DNA of 64,000 nt, taken from the NCBI RefSeq assembly GCF_018327705.1, contig NZ_BNEM01000002.1, forward strand, positions 3,906,001 to 3,970,000, written 5' to 3'. The notes beneath the pieces are model-generated. The model was not told the origin of the DNA and did no database searches. It was given only the letters and a program-made list of their open reading frames with translations. Position numbers and translations under genes: made by a program. The stretch comes from Catellatospora sp. TT07R-123 (GTDB lineage Bacteria > Actinomycetota > Actinomycetes > Mycobacteriales > Micromonosporaceae). Numbering within the stretch: position 1 is the stretch's first letter; every line of letters starts with the position of its first letter. This document shows, piece after piece, positions 33,091-40,917 of the stretch.

Positions 33091-34397
33091 TGCTTACCTC
33101 CGGGCACAACCTCGATCGTGGCCCGGCGCTGCGGGCGCAGGGTGGCGGCGGCCGCGCGGATCTGGTCCTCGGTCACCGAGGCGATCGCGTGCGGCAGGTC
33201 GTTCAGCAGCCCGGGGTTGCCGCGCTGCAACTCCAGCACGGCCATGCGCAGCGCGCGGCCGAGCACGGCGTCGGTCTCCCGCAGCAGGTGCGTGGCCAGG
33301 CGGGCCTGGGTGCGGGCCAGCTCGCCCGGGGTCAGGCCGTCGTTGGCCAGCCGGTCGAGCTCCTCGTCGACGGTCGCGAGCACCTTGTCCACGCTGCCGC
33401 CGGGCGGCAGGTGCGACTGGAGCAGCAGCGCCGTGGGATCGCGCACCTCGAACGGCTCGCCCATGAAGCCGATGTAGCCGCCGACGCTGGTGACGCTGCG
33501 GTCCTTGAGCACCATGCGCTCCACCAGCCGGGACGCGTCGCCGTCGGTCAGCACCTCGGCGAGCACCATGTACGGCAGGTAGCCCTCGAAGTCGTTGATC
33601 GGGTCGGGCACGCGCCAGGCCGAGGCGACGGCGGGCAGCGGAGCCAGGGCGTCCTCGTACGACTTGCGGCGCTCGGCGGTCAGGTCGGGCTCGGAGAAGT
33701 CGGGGCGCACCGGCGCCGGACGGGCCGGGACGTCGCTGAAGTGCCGCTCGATCAGGGTGCGCGCGTGCGCGGAGTCGAAGTCGCCGCTGACCGCCAGCGT
33801 GGCGTTGCCGCAGGCGTAGTAGCGGTCGAAGAACTCGGCCGCGTCGGGGACCGTGGCGGCTTCGAGGTCGGTGAAGGAGCCGTAGCCGTCGTGCGCGTTG
33901 GCGAACGTGTCGAACATGACCGGCGGGAGCTTGAGCCACGGGAACCCGCCGTACGGCCGGTTCAGCACGTTGACCCGGATCTCCTCCTTGACCACGTCGA
34001 TCTGGTTGCGCAGGTTCTCCTCGGTGAGCCGGGGCCCGCGCATGCGGTCGGCCTCCAGGAACAGCATGCGCTCCAGCGCGTTGCTGGGCACCGTCTCGAA
34101 GTAGTCGGTGTAGTCGAGGTGGGTCGAGCCGTTGAAGGTGCCGCCCGCGCCCTGGACGTGCCGGAAGTGGGCCAGCTTCTCCAGGTTGGCCGAGCCCTGG
34201 AACATCAGGTGCTCGAAGAGGTGGGCGAAACCGGTGCGGCCCTCGGGCTCGGAGCGGATGCCCACGTCGTAGACGACCGCCACACCGATCACGGGGGCGC
34301 TGCGGTCCGGGCTGAGCACCACACGCAGTCCGTTGGCGAGCGTGAACCGCTCCACCTCGTACGCGGTGCGCGGGATCTGGATGCTGCTGGTCTCCAT
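33087..34397 (-). CDS. M16 zinc metallopeptidase (active subunit)
   Basis: 436 residues from the ATG at 34397; a GTG two codons earlier is also possible. The inverted zinc motif HLFEHLMF (HxxEH, about residues 57-61) and the distal Glu in the ENLRNQIDVVKEEIRVN region identify an active M16 peptidase of the processing-peptidase/PqqL type. It probably forms a heterodimer with the next gene product. Actinobacterial members have unknown substrates; some relatives degrade peptides or process bacteriocins. Confidence 0.92.
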   Translation of the reverse strand: METSSIQIPRTAYEVERFTLANGLRVVLSPDRSAPVIGVAVVYDVGIRSEPEGRTGFAHLFEHLMFQGSANLEKLAHFRHVQGAGGTFNGSTHLDYTDYFETVPSNALERMLFLEADRMRGPRLTEENLRNQIDVVKEEIRVNVLNRPYGGFPWLKLPPVMFDTFANAHDGYGSFTDLEAATVPDAAEFFDRYYACGNATLAVSGDFDSAHARTLIERHFSDVPARPAPVRPDFSEPDLTAERRKSYEDALAPLPAVASAWRVPDPINDFEGYLPYMVLAEVLTDGDASRLVERMVLKDRSVTSVGGYIGFMGEPFEVRDPTALLLQSHLPPGGSVDKVLATVDEELDRLANDGLTPGELARTQARLATHLLRETDAVLGRALRMAVLELQRGNPGLLNDLPHAIASVTEDQIRAAAATLRPQRRATIEVVPGGKQ

Positions 34398-34460
34398 GGA
34401 CACAACGCCGACCCTAGCAAGCCGGACGGCTCGGCCACACCCGTCGCGGATCACACCCGC

Positions 34461-35837
34461 CTACGAGTCGACGCGCACCGGCACCGCGACCCGGGCCGTG
34501 CCGACCGCCAGGGCCAGCGTCCGGGCCTGGGCGCGGATCTCCGGGGCGGCGGTGGTCTCCCACAGCCGGCCGCGCCGGGTCGGGCCGAGGGTCCACAGCG
34601 TGCGGCCGGTCGAGCCGTCGCGCCGCAGCACCGCCCCCGAGGCGTCGGTGTCCAGGCCGAGCCGGTGCGGGCCGGGCCGGGCCATCCCGTCGGCGATCAG
34701 GGAGCGGACCAGCCGGTCGGACTCGACCAGGCGCCCCGGGCCGGTGCAGTTCACGACCGCCGCGTACGAGCTGGACACGACCGCGCCGGTGCGGCGCTCG
34801 CGCAGCACGGCCCGTACGCCCGAGTCCTCGGCCGCCAGGCCGCACAGCTCCGCCGCCGTCACCGTCAGCGTGCCGTGCGCCAGCAGCCCGTCGATCGTGT
34901 CGGCGATCGGCGGCGCCATCCGGTGCCGGTGCACCTCCCAGTACCGCGCCAGGTGCCGCAGGAAGCGGTGCTGGTCCGGCTCTGACAGGCCCTGCCACAG
35001 CGTGTCCCAGCGGGGGCGCAGCGCGTCCATCACCGCCCGCCAGTCGCCCGTACGGGTCGCCAGCTCGCGCAACGCGCGGACCAGCGCGGCGGGCGAGCCG
35101 ACCGGCAGCGCGGCCAGGTCGGCGGGGTCCACGGGGGCGCCGGGCACGCCGGGGCGGCGGTGCGGCTGGGGCAGCAGCCCGTGCCGCGACACCGCGGTCA
35201 GCGCGTGGTGCCGCCCGGTACGCGACAGGGTCAGCGCCACGTCCACGGCGGTCAGCCCGGTGCCGATGAGCAGCACCGGCCCCTCCGGCAGCGCGGCCAG
35301 CGCCCCCGGCCGCCACGGGTCCGCCAGGTAGGCCGGGGAGCTGTTCAGGGCCGGGTCCAGGCGGGCGGGCGTGCCCGGGGCCGGGTGGCCCAGCGCCAGC
35401 ACCACGTGGTCGGCGTTGATCACGACGTCATCGGTGAGCAGCACCGTCAGCCGGCCCGGCGCGGTGCCACCGGAGTCGAAGATCCGGGCGACGCGGCCGC
35501 GCTGCACGGTCAGCCGCCCGGGGGCGCCGCGGTCGGCGGCGAGCAGGGTGTCGGTGAGGTAGTCGCCGTACCAGGTGCGGGGCACGAAGTCGCCGGGCGC
35601 GGTCCGCGGCGCGCGGGCGCGGCACCAGTCGAGGAACTCCTCCGGCCGGTCCGGGTCGGCGCTCATCGCGGCGACGGGCGAGTTGAGCAGGTGCCACGGG
35701 TCCGCCGTGCCGTACGCCAGCCCGCGGCCGGGGCGGGCGCCCGGGTCGACCAGCACGACCTGCCAACCGGCACGCAGCAGCTCGCGCGTGGCGAACACGC
35801 CGCTACAGCCGCCGCCGACCACGACCGCGATGCCCAT
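34461..35837 (-). CDS. FAD/NAD(P)-binding protein (NAD_binding_9 type)
   Basis: 458 residues from the ATG at 35837 with GGAGG eight bases upstream. The N-terminus is a FAD-binding Rossmann motif (VVVGGGCSGVFATREL). GRGLAYGTADPWHLLNSPVAAMSADPDRPEEF (in parts: GRGLAYG, HLLNSPVAAMSA) is the NAD_binding_9 signature. A second dinucleotide motif is GPVLLIGTGLTAVDVAL. Members are hydroxyacylglutathione-like or lysine-N-hydroxylase-like oxidoreductases of unclear role. It is a single gene with a short palindrome upstream. The closest biochemical function cannot be assigned. Confidence 0.85.
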   Translation of the reverse strand: MGIAVVVGGGCSGVFATRELLRAGWQVVLVDPGARPGRGLAYGTADPWHLLNSPVAAMSADPDRPEEFLDWCRARAPRTAPGDFVPRTWYGDYLTDTLLAADRGAPGRLTVQRGRVARIFDSGGTAPGRLTVLLTDDVVINADHVVLALGHPAPGTPARLDPALNSSPAYLADPWRPGALAALPEGPVLLIGTGLTAVDVALTLSRTGRHHALTAVSRHGLLPQPHRRPGVPGAPVDPADLAALPVGSPAALVRALRELATRTGDWRAVMDALRPRWDTLWQGLSEPDQHRFLRHLARYWEVHRHRMAPPIADTIDGLLAHGTLTVTAAELCGLAAEDSGVRAVLRERRTGAVVSSSYAAVVNCTGPGRLVESDRLVRSLIADGMARPGPHRLGLDTDASGAVLRRDGSTGRTLWTLGPTRRGRLWETTAAPEIRAQARTLALAVGTARVAVPVRVDS

Positions 35838-35918
35838 GGCAGGTACCTCCTCCGTACAGCAGATCAACTTAGGGCCCGGCCCGCAGGTGGCGCCATCCAC
35901 CCAGCCTAAAACCCATAA

Positions 35919-35939
35919 ATCCTACCGGAAGAATAGGAT
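35919..35939. promoter_or_regulatory. Operator-like palindrome upstream of the flavoprotein gene
   Basis: ATCCTA and TAGGAT lie nine bases apart in an A/T-rich patch (CCTACCGGAAGAATAGG), 82 bp upstream of the start. The motif looks like a regulator site; which regulator is unknown. The rest of 35838-36128 shows only the P2 repeat at 36054. Confidence 0.4.
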
Positions 35940-36053
35940 ATTCGAGCGGCGGAAGCCAGCCCAGGCCGCCCGACATGTCCGGGTCGGCCCCGACGAAACG
36001 TTCTGTTGACACGGCGTCGCCGCGGGGCGGGGCGTGGGTCACGCGGTGGCGCG

Positions 36054-36118
36054 AAGATCGCTGTCATCGGTCAGAAGCTGCGACGACAAGGCATCTTCCG
36101 ACCGCAGACAGCGATCTC
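36054..36118. repeat. 65-bp palindromic element, family P2, copy E
   Basis: Starts AAGATCGCTG and ends GCAGACAGCGATCTC, with the same conserved positions and exact length as the copies near 10 kb, 26 kb away. The loop is unrelated in sequence. It ends ten bases from the mycosin-like stop. Confidence 0.85.
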
Positions 36119-36128
36119 CCCGCCGGGG

Positions 36129-37373
36129 TCAGGAGGTGCGGGTGCGGCGGGTGCTGCGGTGGGCCCAGAGGGCCAGGGCGGCCAGGAAGCCCAGCAGCGG
36201 CAGGATGACCAGCCAGCGGCGCCAGTCGCCGCTGTCGGCCAGCGCCACCGGCTTCGGCGACGAACTCGCCGCCGGGCTGGGCGCCAGGCTCGGCGCGAGG
36301 GCCGGGCTGGGCGACACCGACGGCTCGGGCAGCGTCACGGCCAGGGCCGCGGTCAGGTTCAGCGCGCCGGTGCCGTACCGGCTGTCGGGGCCGTCGGCGC
36401 CCCGGTCCAGCGCGGTCATCCGCATCCGCTGCACGACCTGCGCGGCCGTGGACCGCGGGTACGCCGACCAGATGACCGCAGCCGCCCCGGCCAGCACCGC
36501 CGCGGCGCTCGCGCCGCCCTCGTCGATGTGGTAGCCGCCGCCGACGTCGGTCGAGATCAGGTCGACGCCCGGCACGGTGATGCCGGTGGTCTGCCCGCTG
36601 ACCGGTGGCACGGGCACCGAGCCGGTGCGGTCGGCCGCGATCGCGCCCAGCACACCCGGGTAAGACACCGGCCACGGCGTGAACGGCCGGCCCGCCTTCG
36701 CGGAGTCGGCCACGACGATCAGCACCCCGCGCGCGATCGCGGCGTCGACCGACGCCTGCAACCTGCTGCTGGGGGCGACGCCGCGCCCGATACAGATGAT
36801 CTTCACGTCGCGGCCGACCGCGTAGTCGATGGCGTCGGCGAGCTTGTCCGGCTCACCGGCCGACCCGGCGGCGGGCGCGAACGCCACCGGCAGGATCTTC
36901 GCCCCGGGCGCCACGCCGCGCACGCCCGAGGGGCGGTCGTCGGCCGGAGGCACCGGAGCCAGGCTCGGGGCCAGACCGGGAGCCGCGGCGGAGGCGGACG
37001 GCGACGGCAGGGGCGAGGCCGACGGCGAGGCGGGGACCAGCGGCTCGCCGGTGACGACGGCGTGGCCGCGTCCGGCGATCAGGCCGGCCAGCTCGGTGCC
37101 GCGACCGTCCACATCGGTGGTGGCCAGTGCGTCCGGCCCCGCCAGCACCTGGCCCGCCAGGTCAGGGTGGGTGGCGTCGACGCCGGAGTCCAGCACCGCG
37201 ACCACGATGCCGCTGCCGTCGGCGCGCTGGTGCACGGTCGGCAGGTCGAGCGCGGCGAGCTGCCACTGGAGTCCGCGGACGACATCAGGCTCGGCGGCGG
37301 CCGCCGGAACCGCGTTCAGCACCAGCGCCACGCCGAGCACGGCCGCCGACAGCAGTTTCATCCGACTTGGCAT
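36129..37373 (-). CDS. Mycosin-like S8 subtilisin-fold protein, catalytic His lost (pseudoprotease)
   Basis: 414 residues from the ATG at 37373. It has a signal peptide (LLSAAVLGVALVLNAVPAAAA), a subtilisin-like domain, a Pro/Ser-rich insert at about 107-145, and a C-terminal membrane helix with basic tail (WLVILPLLGFLAALALWA). This is the plan of type VII secretion mycosins. Asp62 (VAVLDSGVD) and Ser289 (GGASAAAV) are in place. The usual GHGTxVAG is GRGTELAG, with Arg91 instead of the catalytic His. The oxyanion Asn region reads IICIGRG, also without Asn. Probably inactive as a protease. No ESX genes are in the window. Confidence 0.85.
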   Translation of the reverse strand: MPSRMKLLSAAVLGVALVLNAVPAAAAEPDVVRGLQWQLAALDLPTVHQRADGSGIVVAVLDSGVDATHPDLAGQVLAGPDALATTDVDGRGTELAGLIAGRGHAVVTGEPLVPASPSASPLPSPSASAAAPGLAPSLAPVPPADDRPSGVRGVAPGAKILPVAFAPAAGSAGEPDKLADAIDYAVGRDVKIICIGRGVAPSSRLQASVDAAIARGVLIVVADSAKAGRPFTPWPVSYPGVLGAIAADRTGSVPVPPVSGQTTGITVPGVDLISTDVGGGYHIDEGGASAAAVLAGAAAVIWSAYPRSTAAQVVQRMRMTALDRGADGPDSRYGTGALNLTAALAVTLPEPSVSPSPALAPSLAPSPAASSSPKPVALADSGDWRRWLVILPLLGFLAALALWAHRSTRRTRTS

Positions 37374-37436
37374 CGCACGCACTCCGGCAGGGTATCGAGG
37401 GGGTCCACAGGTTCGCACGGCGCTGTGACGGGGATG

Positions 37437-37580
37437 TCAGGGCACCGACGGGCACTGGACGTCCACGACGATACCGGCCTGCGCGGCATGCCATGGCGCC
37501 AGCACCACCGCGCCGGCGACCGCCACGCCGGCGAGGGCGAGCAGCACCACCAGCGCGATCTCCCGTACCGACGACTCCAC
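37437..37580 (-). CDS. Small single-pass membrane protein
   Basis: 47 residues from a GTG with GGGAGGC six bases upstream. One membrane helix (IALVVLLALAGVAVAGAVVLA) is preceded by a short charged end (MESSVRE) and followed by APWHAAQAG and a short tail with one Cys. It lies 63 bp upstream of the mycosin-like gene on the same strand. This suggests joint function at the membrane. No family can be named. Confidence 0.65.
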   Translation of the reverse strand: MESSVREIALVVLLALAGVAVAGAVVLAPWHAAQAGIVVDVQCPSVP

Positions 37581-37662
37581 AACGCCTCCCGCATGCATAC
37601 GCGGTACCCACTCTGCATCGTGAGTACGACATCACGCAGTCGGTTTTACGACCGAACCCGCC

Positions 37663-40600
37663 TCAGTCGGTTTCCGCCGGAAGGCTCGTGAGCAGCGCGG
37701 TCAGCCCGTCATGGTCGAGCAGATCGGCCGGACGGACCGTGAGATTGTCACGTACGTAATGGAAAGCCGCGCTGACCTGCGCCACCGGCACCCCCGCCAG
37801 CGCCGCCCACGCCAGCCGGTACGCGGCCAGCTGCACCGCCGCCGCGGCAGCAGCGGAACCCGTGGGCACCCGGCCGGTCTTCCAGTCGACCACCTCGTAG
37901 CCGCCGCCGGTGCGGAACACCGCGTCCATCCGTCCACGCACGACGGTGCCGCCCAGCTCGATCACGAACGGGGTCTCCACCTCGACCGGCACCCGGTCGG
38001 CCCAGATGCTCTGCTCGAAGCGTTCCCGCAGGTCGGCCAGCGCCTCGTCGGGGGCGGCGTCCTCATCGGCCGCACCGGGCAGGTCGTCGAGGTCGAGCAG
38101 CTGGTCGGCGCCGTAACGCTGCTCCAGCCAGTGGTGGAAGGCGGTGCCGCGCCGGGCGTACACGTCGGGGGCGGCGGGCAGCGGACGGCGCAGCCGCCGC
38201 GCCAGCGCCAGCGGGTCCTTGCGCAGCGCGACCAGCTGCGACACCGACAGGTGCGCGGGCAGCACGACGTCGGCGCGCTGTGCCCGCCGGGCCTGCTCGT
38301 CGCGCTCGATGAGCAGCAGGTCCGACTCCTGGCGCCAGCGCCGGGTGACCTCGTCGTGCTCGGCCAGCCGGACCCCGCCGTCGGGGTCGTCGAGCATCGA
38401 GCGCACCAGCGCCGCCGCGGCCTCCACGGTGGGCCGCCGGGCACCGAGCGGGTCGCTGGGCCAGGTCACGGCGACCTCGCCGCTGGTCGGGTTGACCGCG
38501 TCGTCGGCGGGCTGCGGCGCCCACACGTCGACGTGCCCGTGGCCCGCCTCGCACACCGCGACGATCTCGGCCAGCAGCGGCGACGGGCCGCGCGGCTTGC
38601 GCACCTTGTCGCCCCACCAGTAGCCGGAGGCGAGCAGCCAGCCGCGCGGGCGGGTGACCGCGACGTACGCCAGGCGGCGCTCCTCGCGGGCGTCGTGCTC
38701 GCGCCACTCCTGCTCGAAGCCGGTCACGGCGACGGCCAGGTCCTTCTGGTCGCGGGTGCCGGCGACGGCGAGCTCGGGCAGGCCGTCGCGGTCGCCGCGC
38801 AGCGGGAACGGCAGCACGCCCAGGCCCTTGAGGAAGTGGTCGGAGCCCTTGCTGGGGCCCGGCCACACGTCCTTGGTCAGCCCGGCGACGGCGACGACGT
38901 CCCACTCCAGGCCCTTGGCGGCGTGCGCAGTGAGGATCTGCACCGCGCCCTCGGCCACGTCCACCTCGCCGGGGGTCAGGCCGCGCTCCTCGTCCTCGGC
39001 CGCGGCCAGGTAGGACAGGAACGCGCCGAGCGGCGCGCCGTCGGTCTCCTGCGCGAACCGGGCCGCGACCTCGCCGAGGGTGTCCAGGTGGGCGCGGGCC
39101 AGGCCGGTGTCACCGGCGCGCACCGCGACCTCGACGTCCAGGCCGACGGTGCGCTCGATGTCGGCGATCAGGTCGCTGACCGGTTGGTCCAGGCGGGTGC
39201 GCAGGCTCGCGATCTCCTGGGCGTACGCCGCCAGCCGGGTGTACGCCGCGGGCGAGTACTGCTCCGGCTCGCCGAGGTCGTCCAGCGCCTCGCTCAGCGA
39301 CGCCTCGTCGAGCCGGTCCACCGCGATCTCGGCGTCCGGCCCGCCCTGCCAGCGGCCCTTGGCCAGCTCGCGGGCGCGCTGGTGCAGCGCCACCAGGTCG
39401 CGCGGGCCGACGCGCCAGCGGGGGCCGGACAGCAGCCGCAGCAGGCTCGCCCCGTCCAGCGGGTCGGACAGCACCCGCAGGGTGCAGACGACGTCGCGCA
39501 CCTCGGGGGTGTCCAGCAGGCCGCCGAGGCCGACGACCTCGACGGGCAGGCCGCGGGCGCGCAGCGCCGCCTCGATCGGGGCGATCTGCGAACGCACCCG
39601 CACCAGCACCGCCGAGCTGGGCCGCCGCTCGATCGGGATATGCGCCGGGTTCTGGTCGGCGGTGGTCTTCGCCTCGGTGCGCCAGGCGGTGACGATCTGG
39701 TCGGCGATCCACTCGGCCTCGTCGAGGTACGTGTCGAGCAGCCCCGCCAGCACGATGCCCGGTTTGTCGCTGCCGGACGTCAGCGACACCACCCGCGCCC
39801 CGCGCTCGCGTAGCGGCGCCGAGACGGTGTTGGCCACCGCCAGGATCTCCGACCGGTTGCGGAAACTGCGCCCGAGCTGCGCCATCTCGGCGGGCACGCC
39901 GTCGGCGCCCGGGAACTCGTGCGGGAACCTGTCCAGGGTGCCCGCGCTCGCGCCGCGCCAGCCGTAGATGGACTGGCACGGGTCGCCGACCGCGGTGACC
40001 GGGTGGCCCGCGCCGGTCTCGGGCGTGCCGCCGGAGAACAGCGCCCGCAGCAGCGTGACCTGCGCGTGGCTGGTGTCCTGGTATTCGTCGAGCAGCACGA
40101 CGCGGAACCTGTCCCGCTCGGCCGCCCCGACCTCGGGATGCGACAGCGCGACCCGGGCCGCCCGCGACATCTGGTCGCCGAAGTCCATCGCCTCCAGCGC
40201 GTGCTTGCGCGCGGCGTACGCCCGGACCAGCGGCAGCAGTTGCAACCGGGCCCGCTGCCGACCGAGCAGGTCGCGCACGTCGGCCAGCATCCGGCCCGGC
40301 CGGGCCGACACCTCGGCGTGGAACCGCCCGGTCCACGCGGCCAGGTCGTCGGGCTCGACCAGGTGCTCCGACAGCTCCCCGGCCAGCGCCAGCACCGCCG
40401 AGACGACCGTGCTCGGCGCCGACTCCACCGACGTCATGTCCCCGGTGTACGAGCGCACCACCTCGTCGGCGAGCTGCCAGCACGACGCCTCGGTGAGCAG
40501 ACGGGTGCTCGGCTCGTACCCGGCGCGCAGGCCGTGCTCGGTGACGATGCGGGCCGCGAACGAGTGGTACGTGGCGATCGTGGGTTCGCCGTCGAAGCCC

Positions 40601-40917
40601 TCGACCGCGCGGGCGCCGATGTGGCGGCGCAACTGGCCCAGCCGCATCCGCACCCGGTGCGCCAGCTCGCCCGCGGCCTTGCGGGTGAAGGTGAGGCCGA
40701 GCACGTGCTCGGGGCGTACGTGCTGGTTGGCGACCAGCCACAGCACCCGCGCGGCCATCGTCTCGGTCTTGCCCGACCCGGCGCCCGCGACCACCAGCAG
40801 CGGCGCGACCGGCGCGCTGATGACGGCGGCCTGCTCCGAGGTCGGCGGATGCAGCCCGAGCTGCTCCGCCAGCTCGTCGGGCGTCCAGCGCGGCCCGTCT
40901 TTGACGATCGCGGTCAC
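37663..40917 (-). CDS. adnB: AdnB-type helicase-nuclease subunit
   Basis: 1084 residues from a GTG that overlaps the upstream stop (GTGA); longer frames read back into adnA. UvrD-like motor: Walker A AGAGSGKTET (44-53), motif II VVLLDEYQDTSHAQ, motif III GDPCQSIYGWRGA, motif V LTAHAAKGLEWDVV, motif VI LAYVAVTRPRG. The C-terminal RecB-type nuclease contains VRGRMDAVFR and YEVVDWKTGR (the D...DxK motif). With AdnA it resects double-strand breaks in actinobacteria. The mycobacterial pair Rv3201c/Rv3202c has the same order. Subunit naming relies on operon order. Confidence 0.92.
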   Translation of the reverse strand: MTAIVKDGPRWTPDELAEQLGLHPPTSEQAAVISAPVAPLLVVAGAGSGKTETMAARVLWLVANQHVRPEHVLGLTFTRKAAGELAHRVRMRLGQLRRHIGARAVEGFDGEPTIATYHSFAARIVTEHGLRAGYEPSTRLLTEASCWQLADEVVRSYTGDMTSVESAPSTVVSAVLALAGELSEHLVEPDDLAAWTGRFHAEVSARPGRMLADVRDLLGRQRARLQLLPLVRAYAARKHALEAMDFGDQMSRAARVALSHPEVGAAERDRFRVVLLDEYQDTSHAQVTLLRALFSGGTPETGAGHPVTAVGDPCQSIYGWRGASAGTLDRFPHEFPGADGVPAEMAQLGRSFRNRSEILAVANTVSAPLRERGARVVSLTSGSDKPGIVLAGLLDTYLDEAEWIADQIVTAWRTEAKTTADQNPAHIPIERRPSSAVLVRVRSQIAPIEAALRARGLPVEVVGLGGLLDTPEVRDVVCTLRVLSDPLDGASLLRLLSGPRWRVGPRDLVALHQRARELAKGRWQGGPDAEIAVDRLDEASLSEALDDLGEPEQYSPAAYTRLAAYAQEIASLRTRLDQPVSDLIADIERTVGLDVEVAVRAGDTGLARAHLDTLGEVAARFAQETDGAPLGAFLSYLAAAEDEERGLTPGEVDVAEGAVQILTAHAAKGLEWDVVAVAGLTKDVWPGPSKGSDHFLKGLGVLPFPLRGDRDGLPELAVAGTRDQKDLAVAVTGFEQEWREHDAREERRLAYVAVTRPRGWLLASGYWWGDKVRKPRGPSPLLAEIVAVCEAGHGHVDVWAPQPADDAVNPTSGEVAVTWPSDPLGARRPTVEAAAALVRSMLDDPDGGVRLAEHDEVTRRWRQESDLLLIERDEQARRAQRADVVLPAHLSVSQLVALRKDPLALARRLRRPLPAAPDVYARRGTAFHHWLEQRYGADQLLDLDDLPGAADEDAAPDEALADLRERFEQSIWADRVPVEVETPFVIELGGTVVRGRMDAVFRTGGGYEVVDWKTGRVPTGSAAAAAAVQLAAYRLAWAALAGVPVAQVSAAFHYVRDNLTVRPADLLDHDGLTALLTSLPAETD

